In this document: positions 1 through 7,051 of the stretch, in pieces | Numbering within the stretch: position 1 is the first letter of the stretch | Layout: each line of letters starts with the position of its first letter | Translations under genes and position numbers: made by a program | Notes under the pieces: generated by a model | Database searches by the model: none | What the model saw: only the letters and a program-made list of their open reading frames with translations | What the model was told of the DNA's origin: nothing | Origin: Akkermansia muciniphila | GTDB lineage: Bacteria; Verrucomicrobiota; Verrucomicrobiia; Verrucomicrobiales; Verrucomicrobiaceae | Assembly: GCA_945882215.1 (NCBI GenBank) | Contig: CAMCWM010000015.1 | Location: 1 to 48,512 of the forward strand | Length of the DNA stretch: 48,512 nucleotides | Reading direction: 5' to 3'

Positions 1-171
1 TTCCTCAGGCGTCAACCGGCCGCCATGCGGCGCGGCGATAACGAGCGGTAGCTCGCCGGGGACGTATTCGATGAAGTTGCGCTGCCCGAAGACGCTGTTT
101 CCCGGCACAAAGTCCTCCGCATGACAGCAAACCGCCAGAGTGAGGATCAAAATGACGTTCAGCGGCTTCAC
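1..171 (-). CDS. Secreted N-formylglutamate amidohydrolase-like protein (5' part, cut by window edge)
   Basis: Only about the first 57 codons are present; the gene continues past position 1. A GTG start at 171-169 lies 5 bp after the stop of the upstream peptidase gene and follows a GGAGGA at 189-184, which overlaps the end of that gene. No in-frame ATG competes. The product begins with a basic residue and a hydrophobic stretch ending in CHA, a typical signal peptide, so export is likely. The mature start carries the motif APHGG, which resembles the first conserved block of N-formylglutamate amidohydrolases (PF05013), enzymes that hydrolyse N-formyl or N-acyl amino acids. The family call rests on one motif and is tentative. 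It is probably co-transcribed with the two genes upstream. Confidence 0.5.
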   Translation of the reverse strand, partial: MKPLNVILILTLAVCCHAEDFVPGNSVFGQRNFIEYVPGELPLVIAAPHGGRLTPEE

Positions 172-176
172 TATGC

Positions 177-1007
177 TTATGAATCCTCCGGAATGATGCG
201 CAGCACATGGCTGGCCTGGGTGAAATACCACGTCGTCCGCTTGAACAAACGAAGCTGCACGCCATCGGGGATGGTTGCGCCGTTCGAGTCCGTCGCGCCG
301 CTGCCAGTGCTGTCGAGGATGAGCGGCAGCCCTTCCGGCGAGTCGCCGATTCTGCCGACCCAGAGCACGACGTGCGAGACATTGCCGCGCGTGTTCTTCA
401 CAAAGAGCAGATCGCCCGTCATCAGCTCGCGCTGAAAATCCTCGTGGCTTTTCGGCAGCTCGATGCGCTTCACCGGCACGCTGCGGCCTGCGCCAGGGCC
501 GGCGGCATCGGTCATTTCCGCCTGAGTTTTGATCCCGGTGGATGGCAGGATGCCGAGCGCGAGGTTGTAAACGAACCCGGTGAAGTTGCTGCAATCCACG
601 CCTTTGCCCACCGGTGTCTTTTGCTCGGGATCACGCGGCCATTCGGCGGGCGACTCCCAGTCCGGCACATGATGGTGCTGGTAGCTGTAACCGATGAAGC
701 GCATGCCCGTGGCGATCACGCGCTCGCGTGACCACTGCGGCGTTTTCTTCGTCAAACCCGCCGGTGGATCGAAATGCCGCATCGCCGGCCCCCAGTAGCC
801 CCAGCGCGTTTGATTCGCCAAATTGCACCACTCGCGAAACGGCACGGTGGCATGATCCTTCCAGTCAGAGCGCGGCCCTTTGAGCAGGTCTCCGATGAGG
901 TCTCCTTCTGGAAAGGAGAATTTCACGCTGTAAGGCGACTTGTAGGCGTTCTGCGCCTGTGCAGTGCCCAGCAACGCGAAGATGAAGACCAATGTGCGCA
1001 GGATCAT
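177..1007 (-). CDS. Secreted NlpC/P60-type cysteine peptidase
   Basis: A 276-residue protein with an N-terminal signal peptide (hydrophobic residues 4-18, AQA cleavage). The C-terminal half has the NlpC/P60 pattern: a catalytic Cys at about 139 in GVDCSNFTGF and a His at about 212 in SHVVLWVG, followed by beta strands. Family members cleave gamma-D-glutamyl-diaminopimelate or related bonds in peptidoglycan; that activity is inferred here. The start codon overlaps the stop of the preceding gene as ATGA (1007-1004), indicating translational coupling. The next gene starts 5 bp downstream. Residues 20-130 are not a recognised SH3 region and may be lineage-specific. Confidence 0.85.
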   Translation of the reverse strand: MILRTLVFIFALLGTAQAQNAYKSPYSVKFSFPEGDLIGDLLKGPRSDWKDHATVPFREWCNLANQTRWGYWGPAMRHFDPPAGLTKKTPQWSRERVIATGMRFIGYSYQHHHVPDWESPAEWPRDPEQKTPVGKGVDCSNFTGFVYNLALGILPSTGIKTQAEMTDAAGPGAGRSVPVKRIELPKSHEDFQRELMTGDLLFVKNTRGNVSHVVLWVGRIGDSPEGLPLILDSTGSGATDSNGATIPDGVQLRLFKRTTWYFTQASHVLRIIPEDS

Positions 1008-1858
1008 GGCAGCACGTTTTGTTTCTTGTCACCTGCGGCCCAGAAAACGCCGCGTGGGATGAGGTTCTCAAGACCGGGCGTGCCTTCGGGATGCGGGCTG
1101 GAGACAAACACGCGACCTTTGCCAAACGTTCCGATGGCCTGAGCCGCCGAGTTCACCTGAACCCCCACGGGCGTGTCATTTTTCGCAACCTCGGTGCGGA
1201 ACAGCGCCAGCGGCGTGTAGGCGGGCAGATCGGTGCGGGTCCACGGCTTCAGGATCGGGCCGTTGTTGTAGCGCACTTTGAAAACGCCCGGCACATCGCC
1301 CAGCAGCGGCTTGCCCGCTTCCGTCATCTCCAGATCGAGGATCGCCTGCCCGCGCCGCCATTTGCTGGAAACTGTGCCTGCGTTCAGAATGCCGAGTCCC
1401 CACGAAAAATTCGAGCAGGCCAGATAAGCCCCCGCGCAGATGCCCACATAGCCGCCGCCATTGCCCACAAACTCGCGCACATTCTTCAATCCGGCCTCGC
1501 CAATGCCCTTCGACTGGCCGGAACCCGAGCCACCAGGAAAAACGAGCACGTCATACGCGCTGAGGTTCAGCGTGCCGATCTCCTCGCCACTGAGGATGAC
1601 CGTCGTGGCCTCGGTGAAAGGCTTCATCACCTTCACCACCGCGTCCACACTGCTTTGCGGCGCTCCAGGCCCGCTGTACACGCCCACCTTGATCGGTAGG
1701 ATCTTCTCCGGCAGCGCGATGACCGTCTTGTTGCCGTTCACATCCGGCGGCACCACAAATTTCGTCGTCGTTTTCGGTTTCGTCTCATCCTGCGCCAGGG
1801 CCGGGATGCAGGCGCTGATGACGGTGAAACAAAGCAGGCGGGTGATCAGGATTTTCAT
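1004..1858 (-). CDS. Exported BPL_N-type (glutamine amidotransferase fold) protein
   Basis: A 284-residue protein with a signal peptide (ALA|QDE). The middle shows a flavodoxin/class I amidotransferase-like core: a VGVYSGPGA strand, a VLVFPGGSGS loop and a nucleophile elbow GICAGAYLA with Cys at about 141. This arrangement is that of the biotin-protein-ligase N-terminal domain family (BPL_N, PF09825), often found alone as secreted proteins of unknown role. No ligase domain follows, so biotinylation is not expected. First gene of a probable three-gene operon with the NlpC/P60 peptidase (ATGA overlap) and the cut-off amidohydrolase. Its upstream region (1859-1976) is shared divergently with the histidine kinase. 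Confidence 0.75.
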   Translation of the reverse strand: MKILITRLLCFTVISACIPALAQDETKPKTTTKFVVPPDVNGNKTVIALPEKILPIKVGVYSGPGAPQSSVDAVVKVMKPFTEATTVILSGEEIGTLNLSAYDVLVFPGGSGSGQSKGIGEAGLKNVREFVGNGGGYVGICAGAYLACSNFSWGLGILNAGTVSSKWRRGQAILDLEMTEAGKPLLGDVPGVFKVRYNNGPILKPWTRTDLPAYTPLALFRTEVAKNDTPVGVQVNSAAQAIGTFGKGRVFVSSPHPEGTPGLENLIPRGVFWAAGDKKQNVLP

Positions 1859-1957
1859 AGGTGTGGTAGCCGGTTGTTAGACGACGCGGATCGTGCGCCA
1901 TGAGGCGTCTCAGTCATCTCACCAAAATAGGTGAGGCAGGAGGAGAAAATGACGCAT

Positions 1958-2098
1958 GGCGAATTCCGAATGACGAATGAATGTCTGCGCTCGGATGCGC
2001 AGACCTCCACCCAGCACGAAAAGAACGCCACGCGCCTTCGCGCGGCATCCCTCGTCATTCTGGCTTGTTTCGTCATTCGTCATTCTGATTTCGTCATT
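1958..2098. repeat. Dispersed-type inverted repeat overlapping the start of the histidine kinase
   Basis: Arms at 1961-1980 and 2073-2092 are inverted copies with 18 of 20 positions matching. They enclose a smaller hairpin (TCTGCGC at 1984-1990 with GCGCAGA at 1997-2003) and a GC-rich segment. The right side contains iterated CGTCATTC units. Translated in several frames it gives phrases such as MTNDE and FVIRHSDF, which I recall as hallmark translations of dispersed repeats in related genomes; that recollection was not checked. It lies between divergent genes and supplies the first codons of the kinase at 1977. Confidence 0.7.
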
Positions 2099-4055
2099 CT
2101 CTTCCGTCCAAGGCGCGGATTCGCGCTGGGTGGACCGGATCGCCTTCTGGTCATGGTCGGAGCTGGAAACACTCAGCATCGGCATCCACCAGCGTGAGCA
2201 GCAGCTCGCCACACTGCCAGAGCTCATGCTCATCAACAGTTGCCTCCGCATCGGACTCAAGACCGGCTATACCACCGAGGAGGACGTGCGCTGGTTCGAG
2301 CTTACGCTCAAGGAGGCCGCGTCTGTGGACAGCATCGTGCTCGTGCCGCCGCTCGCAAAGGGCGCGAACGCCGTCGTGGCTGGCTATGGCTTCCCCGTGC
2401 GCTTCAAGCTGGAGGTCTTCGACGAGCAAAATCAGCCGCATGTCATCCTGGATCAGACCGCGTCAGATTTCCGCAATCCTGGCTGCTTTCCCGTCTTCGC
2501 GCGATTTGAGCCACGCCGCGTCAAACGCGCGCGCTTCACCGCCACCGATCCGTGGTCCGTCGATGGCCCGGAAATCCTCGCCATGGCCGAGATGCTCGTT
2601 CTTTCTGGTGATCGCAATCTCGCGCTCGACGCCACCGTCACCAGTTCCAGCTCCCGCAATGCGCCGCGTGCCTGGACGCGGCTGAATCTCATCGACATGA
2701 CCACGCCGCTCGGTCTGCCCGTGGCTCCGCAAAGTGGCGGCACACTCGGCTTTCACAGCGCCGTCTCCAACAAGGCCGACACCGAAAAAACGCTCACGCT
2801 CACGCTGCCAGAAGTCACGCCGCTCGATGAGATCCGCCTCGTGCCCGTGCGCCGCAAAGAGGTGCCGCTGTGGTTCGATTACGGCTTCCCCGTCACCTTC
2901 AAGGTCGAGGCCGCCACGAAGGAAGATTTCAGCGACGCCGTGCTTCTGCACGAGGTCACGGACAAATTTCAGCCAGCACCCGGCATGAACCTCGTCTGCA
3001 TTCCAGCGCGGCGCACATCCGCCAGATTCATCCGCCTCACCACCAAACAGCTTTGGTATCGCAAAGGCGATCACGTCTTCGCCCTCGCCGAGTTTCAAGC
3101 TTTCAGCGGTGGCAAAAACGTCGCCCAACGCGGCCAGTTCACTGCCAGCGACGTGCTCACTGGTGACGATGCCGCAAACTGGAGTCTCGCCGCCCTCAAC
3201 GACGGCCTCACCGAAGGCGGACGCCTCATCTCGCTGCCGGAATGGTTCACTCAGCTCGAAACCCGCCAAAAACTCGAGCGCGAGCGTGATGATTTGAGGT
3301 CGAAACGCGACGCTCTCGTCGAGCGCTCGCAGCACCAGCTCGTTTATGGCAGTGTCAGCAGCGTGGGCGGGCTCACGTTGCTCTTTGGTCTCTTGTTCTG
3401 GCAGCAGCACCTGCACCGCCGTCGCGACGCGCAGCGCCTGCATGACAAGCTCGCGCGTGATCTGCATGACGAGATCGGCTCCAACCTCGGCAGCATCACG
3501 CTGATGTGCTCCTTCGCCGCGCAAGCCGACGCCACACCCGATTCGATGCGCTCCGACATCGCCGAGATCGAGCGCGTCGCCGCTGAAACCGCCGACTCCA
3601 TGCGTGACATGGTCGATCTCATCAGCACCCGCCGCTCCGAGGCCGAAAACGACTGGCTCGACGTCCTCCACCGTCTCACCGAGCGTCTTCTGCGCCATCA
3701 CACGCTCGATTGCGCCCTGCCCGCCGCTCCTTTGACGTTGGAACCCGACATCGAGACGCGCCGCGAGTTGTACCTATTCTGCAAAGAAGTCCTCCACAAC
3801 ATCGCCAAGCACGCGCAGGCCACGAACGTCCGCTTCCATCTCGCACCCACCACAGACGGTCTCCGCGTCGAGATCACCGACAACGGCCTCGGCTTCGACA
3901 CCGACCAATCCTCCAGCGGCCACGGCCTCGGCAACCTGCGCGAACGCGCCGCTGTGATGAAAGCGAATCTCCAAATCCTCTCAAAGCCCGGCGGAGGCAC
4001 CACCATCATCCTCGACGTGCCGCGCGGGCCACGCTGGCTCAAACCTGAAACATGA
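1977..4055 (+). CDS. Membrane sensor histidine kinase, HisKA_3 type, with duplicated periplasmic sensor domain
   Basis: A 692-residue protein, or 686 if started at the ATG at 1995. After a basic N-terminus, residues about 27-45 form a signal peptide ending near VQG|ADS. Residues about 100-215 and 265-385 are two related beta-sandwich (discoidin-like) domains, both carrying a 'D-I-LVP ... GFPV-FK-E' pattern. One membrane helix lies at about 455-477. The HisKA_3 H-box LHDEIGSNLGSI places the phospho-acceptor His at about 497, and a HATPase domain follows (N box near HNIAKHAQ, G boxes DNGLGF and GHGLGNL). Its stop overlaps the response regulator start as ATGA. The start lies inside the 1958-2098 repeat. 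An AGGAGG with ATG at 1949 lies in another frame and stops at 2197. Confidence 0.85.
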   Translation: MNVCARMRRPPPSTKRTPRAFARHPSSFWLVSSFVILISSFSSVQGADSRWVDRIAFWSWSELETLSIGIHQREQQLATLPELMLINSCLRIGLKTGYTTEEDVRWFELTLKEAASVDSIVLVPPLAKGANAVVAGYGFPVRFKLEVFDEQNQPHVILDQTASDFRNPGCFPVFARFEPRRVKRARFTATDPWSVDGPEILAMAEMLVLSGDRNLALDATVTSSSSRNAPRAWTRLNLIDMTTPLGLPVAPQSGGTLGFHSAVSNKADTEKTLTLTLPEVTPLDEIRLVPVRRKEVPLWFDYGFPVTFKVEAATKEDFSDAVLLHEVTDKFQPAPGMNLVCIPARRTSARFIRLTTKQLWYRKGDHVFALAEFQAFSGGKNVAQRGQFTASDVLTGDDAANWSLAALNDGLTEGGRLISLPEWFTQLETRQKLERERDDLRSKRDALVERSQHQLVYGSVSSVGGLTLLFGLLFWQQHLHRRRDAQRLHDKLARDLHDEIGSNLGSITLMCSFAAQADATPDSMRSDIAEIERVAAETADSMRDMVDLISTRRSEAENDWLDVLHRLTERLLRHHTLDCALPAAPLTLEPDIETRRELYLFCKEVLHNIAKHAQATNVRFHLAPTTDGLRVEITDNGLGFDTDQSSSGHGLGNLRERAAVMKANLQILSKPGGGTTIILDVPRGPRWLKPET

Positions 4056-4711
4056 AACCTGAAACTCTGATTCAGACCTGGATCGTCGAGGATCACGACA
4101 CCTTCCGCCGCTCCTTGCAGCGCCTTTGTGCGCCCGAGCGCGGCCTTGCCTCCGCGCCCGCGTTTGCCAACGCCGAAACCATGCTCGTCGCGTTGAAAAG
4201 TGCTTCCGCCGATCAAAAACCCGACGTTCTGCTCCTCGATGTCGGTCTTCCCGGCCGAAGCGGCCTCGAAATCATCAGCGACGTCCACAAACTCGCCCCC
4301 GACTGCCGCATCGTCATCCTCACCGTCTTCGAGGACGAGGAAAAAATCAGCCGCGCCATCAGCGCCGGCGCCAGCGGCTACCTGTTGAAGACCTCACGCG
4401 CCGAAACCGTCGTCGAAGCCATCATCGAAGCCTCGCAAGGCGGCTCACCCATGTCCCCCAAAGTAGCCGCCAGCGTGGTGAAGATGCTCGCCAAACTCAC
4501 CAAGCCCGCCGCGCAGCCCGTTTCGCTCTCGCCACGCGAGCACGACCTCCTCAAGCTCCTCGTCGAAGGCCTCACTGCGAAGGAAATCGCCGACCGCATG
4601 CAGGTCAGCATCCACACCACCAGCACGCACACACGCAACCTTTTCACCAAGCTCGGCGTCCACAGCCGCGCCGCCGCCGTGGCGCGTGCGCTCAAGGACC
4701 GGCTGGTGTGA
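4052..4711 (+). CDS. NarL/FixJ-family response regulator
   Basis: A 219-residue protein with an N-terminal receiver domain: acidic pair E13/D14, phospho-acceptor Asp63 in LLLDVGLPG, T91 and K113. A C-terminal LuxR-type helix-turn-helix follows (about 152-210, with LSPREHDLLKLL and GLTAKEIADRMQVS). The ATGA overlap with the upstream kinase makes it the obvious cognate partner. It should bind DNA when phosphorylated; target genes cannot be read from the sequence, though the adjacent carbohydrate-related genes are candidates. Its end is 6 bp from the convergent SGNH gene. Confidence 0.92.
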   Translation: MKPETLIQTWIVEDHDTFRRSLQRLCAPERGLASAPAFANAETMLVALKSASADQKPDVLLLDVGLPGRSGLEIISDVHKLAPDCRIVILTVFEDEEKISRAISAGASGYLLKTSRAETVVEAIIEASQGGSPMSPKVAASVVKMLAKLTKPAAQPVSLSPREHDLLKLLVEGLTAKEIADRMQVSIHTTSTHTRNLFTKLGVHSRAAAVARALKDRLV

Positions 4712-4717
4712 GGTGAA

Positions 4718-5539
4718 TTACTTCAACGCCGCCTCAATCACATTCGCCACCTGCTGGCCCATGAGTTCGTAGCCTTTGGCGTTGAAGTGTACATCCTTTG
4801 GATTGGCGATGCCTTCGAGCTGTGGAGCGAGGAAGGCGTGCAGGTCGTTGATGATGACGCCGTGCTTCTGCATCACTCGCCGAGCGATTTCGTTCTTCTC
4901 GGCGATTTGAGTGACAATTTCAGGTCCGTCCTTCGTGTCGGGCGGCACAGGCGTTGTGGTGGCGAAGATGAGCTTCGCGCCGGTTTGCTTCATGCGAGCG
5001 ATGAGGGTTTCAAGGCGCTGCTCGTAGTCGGCGGCGGGCGTCTTGCGGTCGTGGATGCCGAAGTTGAAGTGAATAGCGTCCCATTTGCCGTCACCGAGCC
5101 AGATGTCGATCTTCTTCACGCCATTGGCCGTGGGACCGCAGTTTTCCGGCGCACGATGCACATTCACCTTGCCAGCCATGACCTTCCGCACGTCGAGCGT
5201 GTAGCCGCGTGAGATGGAGTCACCGATCAGCAGCACGCGCGGCAGCTTGGGATCATCCTGCACAAAATCCCAGGCGTTGGAGCGGCCTGCGATCTTATCC
5301 TTCTTGTGGAGAGGCAGATAGAAACCATTGCCCAGATTCTGCTCCAGCACGGTTTCCCAGGCCTGTTGGTCGGCAGGCAGTTTCGCTTTCCAGGCTTGGT
5401 ATTTTTCATCGACTGCCTTGTCATCTGCCGCCTTCTTAGCGGCAGCTTCGGCGGCGTTCGTGGGCTCGTTTTGCGATTTGACCTGCGCGTTCGCGATTCC
5501 CGCGAATGCCAAAAGAAGAAGGAGTGATCGCATGCTCAT
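4718..5539 (-). CDS. Secreted SGNH/GDSL hydrolase
   Basis: A 273-residue protein with signal peptide (ANA|QV) and a charged Ala/Lys/Asp linker (about 25-60). The SGNH core starts with LLIGDSISRGYTLDVR (nucleophile Ser at about 108). It continues with GPTANG and a block reading HFNFGIHD where classic families have GxND, and ends with DVHFNAKGY (Asp249/His251). This block pattern is typical of a Planctomycetes/Verrucomicrobia esterase branch thought to act on acylated carbohydrates; the substrate is unknown. It overlaps the upstream paralogue by ATGA, so the two esterases are co-translated. Confidence 0.85.
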   Translation of the reverse strand: MSMRSLLLLLAFAGIANAQVKSQNEPTNAAEAAAKKAADDKAVDEKYQAWKAKLPADQQAWETVLEQNLGNGFYLPLHKKDKIAGRSNAWDFVQDDPKLPRVLLIGDSISRGYTLDVRKVMAGKVNVHRAPENCGPTANGVKKIDIWLGDGKWDAIHFNFGIHDRKTPAADYEQRLETLIARMKQTGAKLIFATTTPVPPDTKDGPEIVTQIAEKNEIARRVMQKHGVIINDLHAFLAPQLEGIANPKDVHFNAKGYELMGQQVANVIEAALK

Positions 5540-6246
5540 TTCTTCGGCAGATGTTCAGTGATCACGGCGGAGACCTTCTCGGCGAGGTAGCGAGAACCTT
5601 CCGGCGAGTAATGCACGTTGGCAGGAAGTTGCGCCTCCGGTTTGGCGAGAGCATGAGCGCGCAGATCATCGGTGGGAATGCCGGCTGCTTTCATCACGCG
5701 GGCAGCGGCCTCGTTGTATTTCACCTCATCACCTTCAATGCGGCCATCAGAACCGGCGGGAACATGCGTGGTGTTGCACCAGATGAGCTTCGCACCAGTC
5801 GCCTGCATGATTTTCACGAGTTCGGAGAGGTTCTTCTCATAATCGGCCAGCGGCACCTGGAGATGCGATCCGGGAGCCTTCGGGTCGGCGCGTTTCGAGG
5901 GATCTTCGGCGATGTATTTCAGATCGTGCAGGCCCCAGTTGAAGTGAATCACGTCCCACTTCGACTCGCCGAGCCACGCCTGAATGTTTTTGAGGCCGTT
6001 CGTCGTCGGTCCGCCATTGGTGGGGATGCGATGCACGTTGGCCTTGCCCTTGAGCAATTCGCGCACGTCGAGCGTGTAGCCCATCGAGATCGAGTCGCCG
6101 ATGAGCAGCACGCGCGGCAGTCCGGCCACGTCCTCGACCTTCACCAGCGAGGGATTGGGTTTGCGCTCGCGTTTCGCGGGCTTTTTGGGTGTTTCGGCCA
6201 GAACGACGGCAGTGGTGAGCAGGGCAAGGAGCAGGATGAATTTCAT
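5536..6246 (-). CDS. Secreted SGNH/GDSL hydrolase, paralogue of the downstream gene
   Basis: A 236-residue protein with signal peptide (VLA|ET) and a short basic linker. Nucleophile Ser is at about 52 in GDSISMGYTLDVR, with GGPTTNG, HFNWGLHDLK and a terminal NVHYSPEGS block. The terminal block has Asn where the paralogue has Asp before the catalytic His (Asn210/His212), so catalysis may rely on another acid or differ in rate. First gene of the esterase pair; the promoter should lie in 6247-6351, shared divergently with the DUF1080 gene. Probably an extracytoplasmic carbohydrate esterase. Confidence 0.85.
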   Translation of the reverse strand: MKFILLLALLTTAVVLAETPKKPAKRERKPNPSLVKVEDVAGLPRVLLIGDSISMGYTLDVRELLKGKANVHRIPTNGGPTTNGLKNIQAWLGESKWDVIHFNWGLHDLKYIAEDPSKRADPKAPGSHLQVPLADYEKNLSELVKIMQATGAKLIWCNTTHVPAGSDGRIEGDEVKYNEAAARVMKAAGIPTDDLRAHALAKPEAQLPANVHYSPEGSRYLAEKVSAVITEHLPKK

Positions 6247-6351
6247 GAGGCGGGATTAAACGCAGCGCCGCCGCCAGAATATCGCGAGGTTGAAAAAGAT
6301 GATGCAAGCGCGGGCGGGACGCGTTTGATGGGCCTTCACCCATCTCCAACC

Positions 6352-6987
6352 ATGCGCACGCTTCTTTGCACCCTCGCCCTCTCCTCGTTTGTCTCCGCCG
6401 CTGAACCGGTTTACCTGACGCTCGCCGATTTCACCGACACCAAGGACGCCGCGCCTTCTGGCGGCTGGACGACCGAGGGTGACAACACGATCCATCTCGT
6501 GGGCAAAGGCGGCGGCAATTTGCTCTCGAAAAACGAATACACGAACTTCGAGCTCGAATGGGAGTGGAAGCTCAATGCCAAGGGTAACAACGGCATCAAA
6601 TACTGGGTGACCAAGATCGGCGGCAAGGAATGGCTCGGCATCGAATACCAGATGATCGACGACAGCGGCCACCCGGACGGCCTGCGCGGCGGCTCGCACA
6701 CCACGGCGTCGATTTACGACATCAAGGAACCGGTGAAGGACAAGGCCGTGAAACCCGCCGGTGAGTGGAACACGAGCAAGATCATCGTCAAGGACGGCAA
6801 AATCCAGCATTGGCTCAACGGCACCCTCGCCTGCGATGCCGACACCACAACGCCCGAGTGGAAGGAAATGGTCGGGAAGAGCAAGTTCAAGAACAAGGAA
6901 GGCTTCGCCCCCGGCAAAGGCAAGATCATGCTGACCGAGCACGGCGACGAAACGTGGTTCCGCAATATTAGGATCACGGCGAAGTAA
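6352..6987 (+). CDS. Secreted DUF1080 (3-keto-disaccharide hydrolase-like) protein
   Basis: A 211-residue protein; the ATG at 6352 opens a clear signal peptide (VSA|AEP). One jelly-roll domain fills the rest, with features of DUF1080/PF06439: NNGIKYWV, a GIEYQMIDD strand, GSHTTASIYD and the closing WFRNIRI. Members include enzymes that hydrolyse 3-keto-glycosides; here the activity is inferred from family only. The open frame extends upstream to 5506, but that part is antisense to the esterase gene and has no signal sequence. The TAA stop lies in the palindromic element at 6986-7051. Confidence 0.85.
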   Translation: MRTLLCTLALSSFVSAAEPVYLTLADFTDTKDAAPSGGWTTEGDNTIHLVGKGGGNLLSKNEYTNFELEWEWKLNAKGNNGIKYWVTKIGGKEWLGIEYQMIDDSGHPDGLRGGSHTTASIYDIKEPVKDKAVKPAGEWNTSKIIVKDGKIQHWLNGTLACDADTTTPEWKEMVGKSKFKNKEGFAPGKGKIMLTEHGDETWFRNIRITAK

Positions 6988-7051
6988 AGTAGCCCGGTTG
7001 CGTCGCAACCGGAGCATGGGAGGGCTTGTTGCGGCGCAACAAGCCTACTTT
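6986..7051. repeat. Double-hairpin palindromic element joining two convergent genes
   Basis: The element is bounded by AAAGTAG (6986-6992) and its inverse CTACTTT (7045-7051). It contains two perfect hairpins: 9-bp arms at 6994-7002 and 7004-7012, and 11-bp arms at 7023-7033 and 7035-7045, each with a one-base centre. It overlaps the stop codon of the DUF1080 gene (6985-6987) and its other end provides the TAG stop of the antiporter gene (7047-7045). It could act as a two-way transcription terminator, and its compact form resembles REP-type mobile palindromes. Confidence 0.8.

Noticed and set aside
1949..2197. ATG at 1949 with a strong AGGAGG as a gene start
   Set aside because: Its frame runs through the repeat and stops at 2197; it gives repeat-type translation only. 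Kept as part of the repeat finding.
2463..3701. 412-codon open frame on the minus strand
   Set aside because: It lies opposite the histidine kinase, has no recognisable domain, and reflects GC-rich third-position bias of the real gene.
5506..6351. Long plus-strand N-terminal extension of the DUF1080 reading frame
   Set aside because: It is antisense to the well-supported SGNH esterase gene. The signal peptide and family similarity begin at the ATG at 6352.
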